Shown: positions 48,641-57,784 of the stretch, piece by piece | How positions within the stretch are numbered: position 1 is the first letter of the stretch | How the letters are laid out: every line of letters begins with the position of its first letter | Origin: Bradyrhizobium algeriense | GTDB lineage: Bacteria; Pseudomonadota; Alphaproteobacteria; Rhizobiales; Xanthobacteraceae | Reading direction: 5' to 3' | NCBI RefSeq assembly: GCF_036924595.1 | Contig: NZ_JAZHRV010000001.1 | Location: forward strand, 2,170,001-2,234,000 | DNA: 64,000 bases | Translations under genes and position numbers: made by a program | Notes under the pieces: generated by a model | Database searches by the model: none | Told to the model about the DNA's origin: nothing | Seen by the model: the letters and a program-made list of their open reading frames with translations, nothing else

Positions 48641-49402
48641 ATGGATTTGGGACTCAAGGGTGCCAGGGTTCTCGTCACGGGCAGCACCAAGGGCATCGGC
48701 AGGGCGATCGCCGAAACGTTCGCCGCCGAAGGCGCCAATGTCGGGATTTGCTCGCGCAATCGGGCCGACGTGGATAGCGCCGTCGCGGCGCTCAAGGCAC
48801 AAGGCATTGCGGCCCATGGTGGGGCAGTCGACGTTTCGAACGGAGCGGCCCTCAAGGACTGGGTAAGCGATATGGCATCGAAGCTCGGCGGCGTCGATGT
48901 CGTCGTCGCCAATGTCAGCGCACTGTCCATCGGGCAGGACGAGGAGAGCTGGGAGAAGGAGTTCTCTACCGACATGATGGGGACGGTACGCCTGGTGAAT
49001 GCCGCGATGCCGTACCTGGAGAAAAGCAGCGCCGGTTCGATCGTGACGATCTCCAGCGTGTCGGGACGCGAGGTCGATTTCGCAAGCGGTCCCTACGGCA
49101 CGTTCAAGGCCGCGATCATCCATTATACGCAAGGCCTTGCTTACCAATTGGCCAGCAAGGGGATACGGGCCAATTCCGTGTCACCGGGCAACACCTACTT
49201 CGAGGGTGGAGTCTGGAACATGATCAAGGACAACAACCCCGAACTGTACAACACCGCGCTGGCGCTGAATCCGACCGGCCGTATGGGCACGCCGCAGGAG
49301 ATGGCGAATGGCGTCGTGTTTCTTGCGAGCCGGGCCGCCAGCTTCATCACGGGAACGAACCTTGTTGTGGACGGTGCCTTGACACGTGGTGTCCAGTTCT
49401 AG
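48641..49402 (+). CDS. short-chain dehydrogenase/reductase C
   Basis: A 253-aa NAD(P)-dependent SDR with RVLVTGSTKGIGRAIAETFA, active-site Ser in IVTISSVSGRE, the YxxxK variant YGTFKAAIIHY (Tyr and Lys four apart) and C-terminal NLVVDGALTRG. GGGAG ribosome site, 78 nt after the transporter genes, same strand. It may oxidise or reduce the acid released from the amide, but the substrate cannot be read from sequence. Confidence 0.88.
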   Translation: MDLGLKGARVLVTGSTKGIGRAIAETFAAEGANVGICSRNRADVDSAVAALKAQGIAAHGGAVDVSNGAALKDWVSDMASKLGGVDVVVANVSALSIGQDEESWEKEFSTDMMGTVRLVNAAMPYLEKSSAGSIVTISSVSGREVDFASGPYGTFKAAIIHYTQGLAYQLASKGIRANSVSPGNTYFEGGVWNMIKDNNPELYNTALALNPTGRMGTPQEMANGVVFLASRAASFITGTNLVVDGALTRGVQF

Positions 49403-49536
49403 GCGTGACGGCGGCGAGTCCCGCGTGGGCGTGAGACAATTCTGAAAATCGATGCGGGATGGCAAGGGAGCGCCGCGGTGAAGCGATGCCGCTCTCGTCG
49501 TCGACTGCGTCGAAGCAATCCCGATGAGGTGTCAAT

Positions 49537-50940
49537 ATGTCTGCCGATGAGCTGCACTACAAATCCATCACTGAACTCTCCGAACTGTATCGTCGCAAGG
49601 AGGCATTGCCCTCAGAGGTCACTCAAGCGATCCTGAACCGTATCGCTAAACTCGATGGAGGCTTGCACGGATATGCTGTTGTCCTGGCGGAGCGAGCCAT
49701 GGCGCAGGCGAAGAAGCACGACAGCGAGATCATCAAGGGCATTTGGCGCGGCCCCCTTCATGGCGTTCCGATCGGGCTGAAGGACCTGTGCTACACGACA
49801 TTTGCACCGACCGCGGGCGGCACGAAGATTCATGCGAAGTTCGTACCGTCGTTCAATGCTACGATCGTTGACCGGCTCGAGCGCGCCGGTGCGGTAACGC
49901 TCGGAAAGCTCAAGATGACGGAAGGCGCCTATACGAGCCATCATCCGGATGATCAGGCCCCGCTCAATCCCTGGAATGCGAATTACTGGGTTGGCTCCTC
50001 ATCGAGCGGATCTGGTGTCGCGACCTCGGCCGGGCTCTGCTACGGATCGATCGGGAGTGACACCGGCGGTTCGATCAGGTTTCCATCGGCTACCTGCGGG
50101 CTGACCGGAATCAAGCCGACATGGGGCCGGGTCAGCCGGTACGGCGTTTTCCCGTTGGCGGACTCGCTTGATCATGTCGGACCGATGTGCCGAAGCGCCG
50201 CGGACGCCGCGGCGATGCTGGGCGTTATCGCAGGCGCGGATCCAAACGACCCAACGGCTTTGCTGGCTCCCGTTCCGAATTATCCGGCTCGGATTGGCGA
50301 TGGCGTACGCGGTCTCAGGATTGGCGTGGATCGCAAATACATTCAGGAAGGAATAGACGCGCAGGTCGTGGCAGCCCTGTTGGAAGCGGAGCGCACTCTG
50401 GCTGATCTCGGCGCAGAAATCCGTGAAGTCAAATTTCCCTCCTACGAGAAGCTCGTCAGTCAGTGGATTCCGATGTGCTCGGTGGAGACGGCCGAAGCTC
50501 ACCTGGAGACGTATCCGTCGCGCAAGTCAGAGTACGGTCCGGACCTTGCGCAGTTGATCGAGCAAGGCAGTTCGGTAAGCGGTGTCGAGATCGCGGCCAT
50601 TCATCACGAGCGGCTGAAATTCTCCGGCAGCCTGGCGGCATTGTTCGAGGACATCGACCTGTTACTCGTCCCCACGATGCCGATGCCGATTCCGACGCTT
50701 GCCAAAATGAGTGAATATGGCGCCGATCCTGGCGTGCTGTTGAGTATTTTGCGGTTCACAGCCGTATTCGACTTCAGTGGGAGCCCCACGATTACGCTGC
50801 CAATGGGGATGGCTTCAGATCAGATGCCGCTGAGCATGCAACTGGTCGGTCCTCATCTTTCCGAGGAGGTGCTTGCACGCGCCGCGCATGCCTTCCAGTC
50901 GATGACGGACTGGCATACGCAGCGGCCTCCCATCCGATAA
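49537..50940 (+). CDS. amidase (amidase signature family) B
   Basis: A 467-aa paralogue of the amidase at 41382: Lys in VPIGLKDLCYTTFAP, cis-Ser in WVGSSSSGSGVATSAG, nucleophile Ser in GSDTGGSIRFPSATCG, and the same end FQSMTDWHTQRPPI. The substrate pocket region (THTTHPDDQ-like TSHHPDD) differs little from the first amidase (ADHHPKI). GAGGTGTC ribosome site. Two related amidases in one locus suggest a range of amide chain lengths or successive amide bonds. Confidence 0.9.
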   Translation: MSADELHYKSITELSELYRRKEALPSEVTQAILNRIAKLDGGLHGYAVVLAERAMAQAKKHDSEIIKGIWRGPLHGVPIGLKDLCYTTFAPTAGGTKIHAKFVPSFNATIVDRLERAGAVTLGKLKMTEGAYTSHHPDDQAPLNPWNANYWVGSSSSGSGVATSAGLCYGSIGSDTGGSIRFPSATCGLTGIKPTWGRVSRYGVFPLADSLDHVGPMCRSAADAAAMLGVIAGADPNDPTALLAPVPNYPARIGDGVRGLRIGVDRKYIQEGIDAQVVAALLEAERTLADLGAEIREVKFPSYEKLVSQWIPMCSVETAEAHLETYPSRKSEYGPDLAQLIEQGSSVSGVEIAAIHHERLKFSGSLAALFEDIDLLLVPTMPMPIPTLAKMSEYGADPGVLLSILRFTAVFDFSGSPTITLPMGMASDQMPLSMQLVGPHLSEEVLARAAHAFQSMTDWHTQRPPIR

Positions 50941-51120
50941 CGGGTTGGCTGATGCGGGTGGCCTGGAAGCCGACATCGGACTGGGAATCCTAAGGGTAGG
51001 GTGCCTTCCGGCCGCGAGCTACCTACGGCTCGGCATGCCCGACTCTTCCAAATGAGCCTTGCGAAGCAGCGCGTCTCGAACGATGCTTACAAGCTCCGCA
51101 AGCCACATCAAGGGATCGTC

Positions 51121-52314
51121 ATGCCCGTCGACGTCAAAACCGCCACCGATCGCCTCATGCGCTTCCTCGCTGTCGAGGGAGTGACCGGAAAGGAGGCAGC
51201 GATAGGGCGCGAGCTCAGCGCGGCGCTGCAGGAAAGTGGCGTTCCGGCGACCGCGATCCGCCTCGACGACGCCAATACACGCATTCCCGTGCCGACAGAG
51301 ACCGGCAATCTCATTGTCGATCTGCCCGGCCGGGGCGCAATGCACAACCAGCCGCGGATCATGTTCATGACTCATATGGATACCGTGCCGCTGTGCGCCG
51401 GAGCGAAGCCGATGCTTGCGGGGCGCAAGATCGTCAATCAGGCGAAGACCGCGCTCGGCGGCGACAACCGCGCCGGCTGTGGCGTTCTCGTTACGCTGGC
51501 GGCCGAGCTTGCTAAACAGAAGCTCGATCATCCGCCGATCACGCTTCTGTTCTGCGTGCGCGAGGAGAGCGGGCTTTACGGCGCGCGCCATGTCAAGACC
51601 GCCGACCTCGGCTCGCCGGTCATGGCCTTTAACTACGACGGCGGCTCTGCCTCCAATGTCACGATCGGCGCCGTTGGTGCGGATCGCTGGCAGGTCGAGA
51701 TTTTCGGCCGCGCGTCGCACGCAGGTGTCGCACCCGAGCGCGGGATCAGTTCGACCATGATCCTGGCGCTTGCGCTCGCCGATGTGAAGGCCGGTGGCTG
51801 GTTCGGCAAGGTGGTGAAGCGCAAGCGGCAGGGCACGAGCAATGTCGGCCCCGTCACCGGCGGCGACGGACGGCCGGCCGGGGACGCCACCAATGTTGTC
51901 ACCGACTATGTGCACGTGCGCGGCGAAAGCCGCAGCCACGACAGCAAGTTCTTCAAGGAGATTACGAAGGCCTACAAGGCGGCGTTCGAGAAGGCAGCAA
52001 AGCGCGTGAACAACAGCGATGGCAAGTCGGGCCGCGTCAAGTTCAAGGCTGAGACCGACTATTATCCGTTCCGCATGAAGGAGAGCCTGCCCGTGGTCAA
52101 ACGCGCGGTCGCGGCGGTGTCCGGCATCGGCGCAACACCGAGCATCCGCGCCGCGAATGGCGGGTTAGATGCAAACTGGATGGTCCGCCACGGCGTTCCG
52201 ACGGTGACCTTCGGCGCGGGGCAGAACGAGCCGCATACGATCGACGAGTGGATCAATCTCGACGAGTACGACCGGGCGTGTGCTCTCGCAGTCCAACTCG
52301 CGACGATGCGATGA
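51121..52314 (+). CDS. M20-family metallopeptidase (peptidase T-like)
   Basis: A 397-aa zinc exo-peptidase or related deacylase. Metal ligands are visible in MFMTHMDTVPLC (His), GGDNRAGCGVL (bridging Asp), VREESGLYGAR (catalytic Glu-Glu), FNYDGG (Asp) and QNEPHTIDEWI (final His); the dimerisation domain lies between (HAGVAPERG). ATG 51121 with AAGGGATCG upstream is preferred to the frame opening at 51001. Cytosolic. It follows the amide locus by 180 nt and may or may not be part of it. Confidence 0.87.
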   Translation: MPVDVKTATDRLMRFLAVEGVTGKEAAIGRELSAALQESGVPATAIRLDDANTRIPVPTETGNLIVDLPGRGAMHNQPRIMFMTHMDTVPLCAGAKPMLAGRKIVNQAKTALGGDNRAGCGVLVTLAAELAKQKLDHPPITLLFCVREESGLYGARHVKTADLGSPVMAFNYDGGSASNVTIGAVGADRWQVEIFGRASHAGVAPERGISSTMILALALADVKAGGWFGKVVKRKRQGTSNVGPVTGGDGRPAGDATNVVTDYVHVRGESRSHDSKFFKEITKAYKAAFEKAAKRVNNSDGKSGRVKFKAETDYYPFRMKESLPVVKRAVAAVSGIGATPSIRAANGGLDANWMVRHGVPTVTFGAGQNEPHTIDEWINLDEYDRACALAVQLATMR

Positions 52315-52507
52315 GCATCGCCGTTCAGCTCCCGAGCCATCGTCAGCGGCATGGCGAACGCGCTCGCGCGCACGGTCTCGTGCTTCATCGAGGTCGAACT
52401 CCAAAAGGGTTCTGGGTGAGTGGGCCGCGCTCCCGCGCTGGAAACGCGGCCCGTATCGGATGAAGCGTTTGCTACGCGCCCTGGTTCGGCCCTAACCCAA
52501 CAAGCTG

Positions 52508-53461
52508 TCAGTAGTCCCACCAGGCCGGTACCCAACGAAAGAGGTCGCCGGCAGCCGCGACCCGGCCAACGGAGGGGAAGGGCATGTGCGTGGCCACCAG
52601 CCACGCGCCGGTCGCCACCAACTCCCGCAAGAGTTGGAGCCGAACACGGGTCGCCTCCTCTGGGTCGTGCTCAAAGCCGTTGTGCCATTCGGGATGATCG
52701 AACGAGACCGGAAATATGGCGTCGCCGGCGAACATCAGTCGGTCATCGCCGGACGCCAGGCGAACCACGCTGTGCCCGGGGGTGTGGCCGCCGGTGCGAC
52801 GGACGACGACTCCGGGCGCAACCTCACACTCCTCATCGAACGGCCGCAGCTGGCTGCGGTATTCGTCCAGGAATTGCTTGGACGCCCGTCGAGCCAAGTC
52901 CGCGAGCGCCGGCGGCATGGCGGTGCGGGAGAAGTCGGGCGACGCCCAGAACTTGACCTCGGCGGCGGCCACGTGGATCCGCAGGTCCGGGCGCAATCGA
53001 TCCTTCACGCCGTCGACGAGCAGTCCGCCAACGTGATCAAAGTGCATGTGGGTCAGCACCACGTCGGTCACCGATCCAAGATCGATGCCGGCGGCCTCCA
53101 GTCGCTGGCCCCACTGCCCGGCCCGCGGAAAGTCCGGGTACTCCTCCCCCAGTCCAGCGTCGATGAGTATGGTCTGGCCGCCGCTGCGTACCACGACCTC
53201 GTTCAGCGCCCAATCAAACGCGTCCCGCGACAAGAACATGTCGTCCAGCCAGGCCGACCGGACGGCCGGATCGGCGTTGGTGGCCATGGACTCGGATGGC
53301 GGCGTTAGCACCCCATCGCTGATCACAAGCACATCAATCTCACCGATTTGCAGTGCATAGCGCGACGGAACCAACTCGTCGGTCCCCGCTCTGCCCGGGT
53401 GTGAGGTGTTGTCCAGGCTCTTGAGTGTCTTCTGCCTGATGTTGCGGATCATCTGGTTCAT
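52508..53461 (-). CDS. metallo-beta-lactamase-fold hydrolase 2
   Basis: A ~317-aa MBL-fold enzyme: zinc motif VVLTHMHFDHVGG, second His in TGGHTPGHSV, bridging Asp in MFAGDAIFP and a late THMPFPSVGRV. The layout resembles the methyl-parathion-hydrolase-like/AttM group. ATG 53461 gives the natural length; the frame stays open to 53848 but that extension overlaps the next gene and is arginine-rich, so it was rejected. The ribosome site is weak. There is no Sec signal. Confidence 0.83.
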   Translation of the reverse strand: MNQMIRNIRQKTLKSLDNTSHPGRAGTDELVPSRYALQIGEIDVLVISDGVLTPPSESMATNADPAVRSAWLDDMFLSRDAFDWALNEVVVRSGGQTILIDAGLGEEYPDFPRAGQWGQRLEAAGIDLGSVTDVVLTHMHFDHVGGLLVDGVKDRLRPDLRIHVAAAEVKFWASPDFSRTAMPPALADLARRASKQFLDEYRSQLRPFDEECEVAPGVVVRRTGGHTPGHSVVRLASGDDRLMFAGDAIFPVSFDHPEWHNGFEHDPEEATRVRLQLLRELVATGAWLVATHMPFPSVGRVAAAGDLFRWVPAWWDY

Positions 53462-53562
53462 TTTGAAGGCTCGATTGTTCGATGTTGACGTTCGATCTTG
53501 GTGCTGGATTCTCAACGGCCGCGTTTCACGCGTGGAAGGCGCGGCCCGTGTTGCGTCGCGCG

Positions 53563-54768
53563 TTAGAGATCGGTCACCCGCTCCGGATCGGCCGAGGCGA
53601 GGGCGGCGGCACGCTCGGGCTTGGGCGGATAGATCCAGACGCCGTTGATCTCCTGCTTGGTCTTCTTGGCGACGTCGCCGACCATCTCCACCTTGCGCTC
53701 CCAGCCGCGCGTGAACAGCGCGCCGGCTTCGCCGAGGTCGAGGCAGGTGACGTAGGCCTTCTGGTGATAGGGTTTGGTCGCAACACCGAGGAGCTCCGCT
53801 GCGGCGTTGTTGCCGGCGAAGGCGCCCATCCGCGTGGCGTGTTGGCACGACATCAGCGCATAGTTGCCCTCATCGTCGCAGGCGGCACGAGCGGCATCGC
53901 CGGTGGCGAACACGCCCTGGACGCCCGGCACGCGCAAACAGCGATCGACCAGCAAGCGGCCGAAATTGTCGCGCTCGGCGGGGATCTGTTGGGTCAACGG
54001 CGCAGCGCGAATGCCGGCCGCCCAGATCACCGTCTCCGTCTCGATGTGCTCGCCGTTTGAAAGCGTGACGCTGGACTTGTCCAGCGAGGCGACGCCGGCG
54101 CCGACCCGCGTTTCCACGCCCACCTTCCGCAGGGCTTCCTCGATGACGGGGCGGGGGCCTTCGCCCATATCGGGGGCGATCGCCGGGTTGCGTTCGACGA
54201 TGATGACGCGCGGCTTGGCATTCTTGCCAAGGATCGCGCGCAGCCGCGTGGGCATCTCCGTCGCCGCCTCGATGCCGGTGAAGCCGCCGCCTGCGACGAC
54301 GACCGTGTCGCGGCCGTTCACCGCCGGCCGATCGGCCAGGTCGTGCAGATGCTTGTCGAGGGCAACCGCATCATCGAACGAGTCGACGGAAAAGCCGTGT
54401 TCGGCGAGACCAGGAATGTTGGGGCGGAACAGCCGGCTGCCGGTGGCTACGACCAGGCGATCGTAGGAGAGGGTCTTTCGTGTGCCTTTGTTGGTGGTGA
54501 TCTGCACCATGCGAGACTTGGCGTCCACCGTCTCGGCACTGCCTTGCACGTAGACGACGTCGATGGCGTTGAGGACATCGAGCAGAGGTGCCGTCATTGT
54601 TTCGGGCTTCGGCTCGTAGAGCCGCGGGCGGACGACGAGCGTCGGCTCGGGCGCAACCAGCGCAATTTCGAGCTCCTCCGGCGAAACGCCCTGGATATCG
54701 CGCAGGCGCGCCGCGGAGAGGGCGGCATACATGCCGGAGAAGCCCGCGCCGATGATGACTAGTCGCAT
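53563..54768 (-). CDS. NDH-2-like NAD(P)H:quinone/FAD oxidoreductase
   Basis: A 401-aa two-dinucleotide-binding flavoprotein: FAD motif LVIIGAGFSGMYAALSAA, VATGSRLFRP, NAD(P)H motif VVVAGGGFTGIEAATEM and the second FAD site VFATGDAARA. The length and pattern fit type II NADH dehydrogenases and related single-subunit reductases; no C-terminal membrane helix is obvious. AGGAG ribosome site. It lies 101 nt upstream of the metallo-hydrolase on the same strand, possibly co-transcribed. Confidence 0.87.
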   Translation of the reverse strand: MRLVIIGAGFSGMYAALSAARLRDIQGVSPEELEIALVAPEPTLVVRPRLYEPKPETMTAPLLDVLNAIDVVYVQGSAETVDAKSRMVQITTNKGTRKTLSYDRLVVATGSRLFRPNIPGLAEHGFSVDSFDDAVALDKHLHDLADRPAVNGRDTVVVAGGGFTGIEAATEMPTRLRAILGKNAKPRVIIVERNPAIAPDMGEGPRPVIEEALRKVGVETRVGAGVASLDKSSVTLSNGEHIETETVIWAAGIRAAPLTQQIPAERDNFGRLLVDRCLRVPGVQGVFATGDAARAACDDEGNYALMSCQHATRMGAFAGNNAAAELLGVATKPYHQKAYVTCLDLGEAGALFTRGWERKVEMVGDVAKKTKQEINGVWIYPPKPERAAALASADPERVTDL

Positions 54769-54879
54769 GTGTTTGCTCCTGTGGTTGAACTTCCAAAAGT
54801 CCGCGCGCTACCGCTCGCTGATCTCGTTGAGGACAGCGCTCGACGACGACGCGAAGATGTGAAACGAAATCGCGGGCTC

Positions 54880-55212
54880 TTAAGGAGAGACGCAGCCCGG
54901 CATTGACGATATCGGCATGGGGGATTCACATGCCGCGCGGCAGCCTCCGGAACTCAGCCGCGAGCCTTCTCGAAAGGCAATCGGCTGAGCGGACCTCAGG
55001 CCCCAGTCCTGGTAGGGGAGCTGGGCGCCATTCCTGGCCATGATGGAAATCACGGGATTGGTCCTTTGCACGGACTGCGCCGGTATTTCCACCTCCTCGC
55101 CCGTTGCCGAGGTGAAGCGAACCGACAACGAAAGTCCGTACATGAGGGCGCTCGCGACCACCCTGCGTCGCGATGTGATTGCACATGGGCCGATCAAATT
55201 CTTCCAGGCCAT
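54880..55212 (-). CDS. chimeric small ORF: orphan N-terminus plus alpha/beta-hydrolase start
   Basis: A strong AGGAGACAAACT site selects ATG 55212. Residues 1-20 (MAWKNLIGPCAITSRRRVVA) are homologous to the start of the neighbouring gene (MIWKSIDSPRAIAPASARWS). Residues ~58-80 (ISIMARNGAQLPYQDWGLRS, AQPIAF) are the start of an alpha/beta hydrolase (T-R-D-G-T-Q-L-x-Y-K-D-W-G ... A-Q-P-I-V-F-x-H-G), after which the frame is wrong for that family. The frame is thus a fusion of two unrelated gene pieces, with intact translation signals. Confidence 0.45.
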   Translation of the reverse strand: MAWKNLIGPCAITSRRRVVASALMYGLSLSVRFTSATGEEVEIPAQSVQRTNPVISIMARNGAQLPYQDWGLRSAQPIAFREGSRLSSGGCRAACESPMPISSMPGCVSP

Positions 55213-55279
55213 AGTTTGTCTCCTATAGGCGGTGAGCACTGCGATGGTCTTTATCTAGCGGACCAAACCTGTGACTGCT

Positions 55280-55339
55280 CCAGAGCGATTGCCGTACCTG
55301 TCGAGAGATTGCTGCTAACGCATGCGCTTCCGCCAATCG
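55280..55339. repeat. direct repeat, copy 1
   Basis: About 60 nt beginning CCAGAGCGATTGCCGTACCT and ending CGCCAATCG, repeated with few differences at 55644-55702. Each copy lies just upstream (on the minus strand) of a gene starting M-(A/I)-W-K, so gene start and leader were duplicated together. Confidence 0.7.
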
Positions 55340-55578
55340 TCTGGGGCAGAATCGAATCTTAGCCAGGGCTGATTCTTGGCGCGCCATTTCGGACCGGGGC
55401 CACGCATGTAGTGCAGTTCGGGCCGGTAGCAATCGCGTACATCCATAAGCAGATTGTGAACGACGCTGGCGAAGTCGGAGACTGTCTCAGCCGTCTTGCT
55501 GGCAAAACCAGACATCGCGGACCAGCGCGCGGAAGCCGGTGCGATCGCACGGGGGCTGTCGATGCTTTTCCAGATCAT
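55315..55578 (-). CDS. small hypothetical protein (87 aa)
   Basis: ATG 55578 follows GGAGAAAAAAG. The protein reads MIWKSIDSPRAIAPASAR, then a helical middle (FASKTAETVSDFASVVHN) and a distinct end LLMDVRDCYRPELHYMRGPG, PKWRAKNQPW. It is polar, with no signal. Its start is paralogous to the next gene downstream (54880-55212). I do not recognise the family, but the ribosome site and an apparently conserved R-P-E-L-H-Y-M-R-G-P-G-P-K-W end suggest a real protein. Confidence 0.55.
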   Translation of the reverse strand: MIWKSIDSPRAIAPASARWSAMSGFASKTAETVSDFASVVHNLLMDVRDCYRPELHYMRGPGPKWRAKNQPWLRFDSAPDDWRKRMR

Positions 55579-55643
55579 CTTTTTTCTCCATCCAGTTGGA
55601 TGTGGGCACCGTGATGGTCTAGCGGATAGAAGCTGCGGTTGCG

Positions 55644-55702
55644 CCAGAGCGATTGCCGTACCTGTAGAGCGATTGCTGCTAACGCCTGCGCTTTGCCAAT
55701 CG
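55644..55702. repeat. direct repeat, copy 2
   Basis: Second copy of the ~60-nt repeat at 55280-55339 (CCAGAGCGATTGCCGTACCT ... CCAATCG). It lies between the 87-aa gene and the broken AraC gene. Confidence 0.7.
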
Positions 55703-55722
55703 CTCGCTTTCGCCAGTCGCTT

Positions 55723-56354
55723 TCAGAACGCCGCAGCGAAAGCGGTCTGCGACGAATAGCCAAGCGCGGCCGCAATCGAGACGATCGATTCGTCGGTGTC
55801 ACGCAGCATGTTCATCGCTTCCCTGCTGTCATGCGCTCGCGGGGGCGTAGTTCGTTTCGGCGGTCCAGGAGTCCTTGGCTGTACAGATGCCAGAAGTGTT
55901 CGTCGACGTCCGAACGCAGGCGTTCAATGGCGCGGCGCATCGCCATCGGCGACAACCCGCCAATGACCGGCTGGATCGCGGCAGGCGAACCCGCATGCGC
56001 TGCCAGCAGGCGCGTGGCCAGGAGATCGGTCATCTGCTGCCTGAACAGGGCATCGAGGGTCGCACTACCTTCCAGCACATCCGCCGCACTCAGGAGCAGA
56101 CGGGATGTAATGGGGTCGGGATGCGCCGATCGATCGATCAGATCGCCGGGAGATGCCGTGCCCGCTTCAAGCGCAACGCGCTCAAGCGTTGTTTGCGGAA
56201 GGTAGAGGTGGATCACGTTCAAGGACTCGGGAATGTCCCATCGCGAGGTGGAGCCGGCCGGGATGACCGTCACCGTGCGGGGACGCGCCGTTCCAAACAC
56301 CACCGATTTCCCGGTCCGCCGCTCGAACCGCAGTGATCCCGAGGGGAAAGTCAC
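55723..56354 (-). pseudogene. broken duplicate of the AraC-type regulator
   Basis: The frame 56354-55812 (180 codons) matches residues ~82-230 of the intact regulator next door: TVIPAGSTSRWDI, LERVALEAGTASPGDLIDRS, SRLLLSAADVLEGSATLDAL, QPVIGGLSPMAMRRAIERLR. The whole first HTH is replaced by about 25 unrelated codons. The end of the second HTH (NMLRDTDESIVSIAAALGYS, SQTAFAAAF) survives in another frame down to a stop at 55723. The N-terminal ~80 residues are also missing. It cannot bind DNA and is a pseudogene. Confidence 0.8.
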
Positions 56355-56378
56355 TTCGTTACCCGCAGAGCGTTGCTG

Positions 56379-57332
56379 TTATCGCGTACGCCGTCTCCAC
56401 TCGCTCGGTGTTTCGCTGGTCAGCTTCCTGAATGCGGCGGCGAAGGCGGTCTGGGAGGAGTAACCAAGCGCGGCTGCAATCGAGACGACGGATTCGTCGG
56501 TGTCGCGCAGCATGTTCATGGCCTGCTCGAGCCGGTGCTGGCGCAGCCAGGCGTGAGGGGAAAGGCCGGTGCTTTCCTTGAAGGCGCGGCAGAAATGGAA
56601 ACGCGACAAGCCGGCGTCCGCAGCCAGCGCCGTGAGAGAGACGTCCGCATCGCTATCAGCGCGCAGGCGCTCGATGACGCGCCGCAATGCCATCGGCGAG
56701 AGGCCGCCCACGACCGGCTGAGACATGATCGGCGAGCCGGCGTGCGCGGCCAGCAGGCGGTTGGCCAAGAGATCCGTCAATTGCTGCCTGAACAGGGCAT
56801 CCAGGGCCGCGCTGCCCTCAAGCGCATCCGCCGCACTCATCAGCAATCGGGATGTAATGAGGTCGGTGTGCCCGGTTCTTTCCAAGAGATCGCCAGGAGC
56901 GGCCATGCCGGCTTCGCCGGCAACACGCTCGAGCGTCCTGTGGGGAAGGTAGAGCTGGACGACATGCATGGGCTTGTGAATGTCCCACCGGGAGGTCGAG
57001 CCGGCCGGAATGACCGTCACAACCCCGGGACGCGCTGTTGCAATTGCAGCAGATTTCCCGGTGCGCCGCTCCAGCCGCTGTGAGCCGGCGGGGTAAGTCA
57101 TGATGACATGATCAGCCATGGGCTCGACGACATCGTGCAGGGGATCATGTTTCCAATAGGCGATCGCGCCACTGGCTGGATCAGAAGCCATGCGAAGGGG
57201 GGCGGTCCTTAGCACCCGCGCCATCTCCGCATCGGCGGGACGCAGCCGCTCGGCGACCGATAATTCGCCCGGGCAAGCCTCGGATGCGGCCGGCAGATTC
57301 TCGGAAGGATCGCGCAAGATCGGTTTGCTCAT
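56379..57332 (-). CDS. AraC-family transcriptional regulator 1
   Basis: A 317-aa regulator. The N-terminal ~200 residues form a cupin-like sensor domain (VVTVIPAGSTSRWDIHKPM); the C-terminal ~100 residues hold the two HTHs: VSLTALAADAGLSRFHFCRA with FKESTGLSPHAWLRQHRLEQ, and DESVVSIAAALGYSSQTAFA ending AAFRKLTSETPSEWRRR. Full length, and the apparent source of the broken copy at 55723-56354. It is divergent from a second AraC gene across a 450-nt region. No good ribosome site is seen before ATG 57332. Confidence 0.87.
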   Translation of the reverse strand: MSKPILRDPSENLPAASEACPGELSVAERLRPADAEMARVLRTAPLRMASDPASGAIAYWKHDPLHDVVEPMADHVIMTYPAGSQRLERRTGKSAAIATARPGVVTVIPAGSTSRWDIHKPMHVVQLYLPHRTLERVAGEAGMAAPGDLLERTGHTDLITSRLLMSAADALEGSAALDALFRQQLTDLLANRLLAAHAGSPIMSQPVVGGLSPMALRRVIERLRADSDADVSLTALAADAGLSRFHFCRAFKESTGLSPHAWLRQHRLEQAMNMLRDTDESVVSIAAALGYSSQTAFAAAFRKLTSETPSEWRRRTR

Positions 57333-57784
57333 GGCGGTGTGCTCGCGTTGAGGGGGCCATGGATTCGCTCCGCTTGGGCCCTGTCTGTGGGCTGGTGCGA
57401 AGCTACGTTCGGTGCGCGTTCTAGATGCTTGGCAGGTCCGGCGTATTTCCTAAAGCAGCCATGTTTTGCCCGATCCTGCTGCAATCTCGCCAATGCCATA
57501 TGCAGCCAACAGTTGCGATCCGTCGCAGCGAATGCAGCCGCGACGCCTGCAAATGCCTTCGTGTTGAGCAACGATATTGCCGATGAACACCAGCGCCCAA
57601 AGCTTGGGCAAGACGATCAAACTTTCATTTTACAGAACCGTCACATCGCAGGCTCGATCATGCACTCGGGGCAACCAGCTATTCCGCGTGGAAAATCTGG
57701 ACGGCCGCTCACCGATCCCCGATAATGTGCAGCGACCTCGCGGGCGATGGTGCCCGATCCAATTCGACGGGTGGGGCCGCCCCT
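57333..57784. promoter_or_regulatory. divergent intergenic region between two AraC genes
   Basis: A 452-nt region that must contain both promoters. It holds the inverted repeat GCCCAA-AGC-TTGGGC (57595-57609) and an AT-richer patch just after it (CAAACTTTCATTTTACAG), the likeliest promoter position for the plus-strand gene. An 80-codon minus-strand frame (57329-57571) was not accepted as a gene. Confidence 0.4.

Noticed and set aside
53462..53848. N-terminal extension of metallo-hydrolase 2
   Set aside because: Arg-rich, overlaps the flavoprotein gene, and would give a protein well over family length.
57329..57571. An 80-codon minus-strand frame upstream of AraC regulator 1
   Set aside because: No ribosome site, no family, and it lies in a divergent promoter region.
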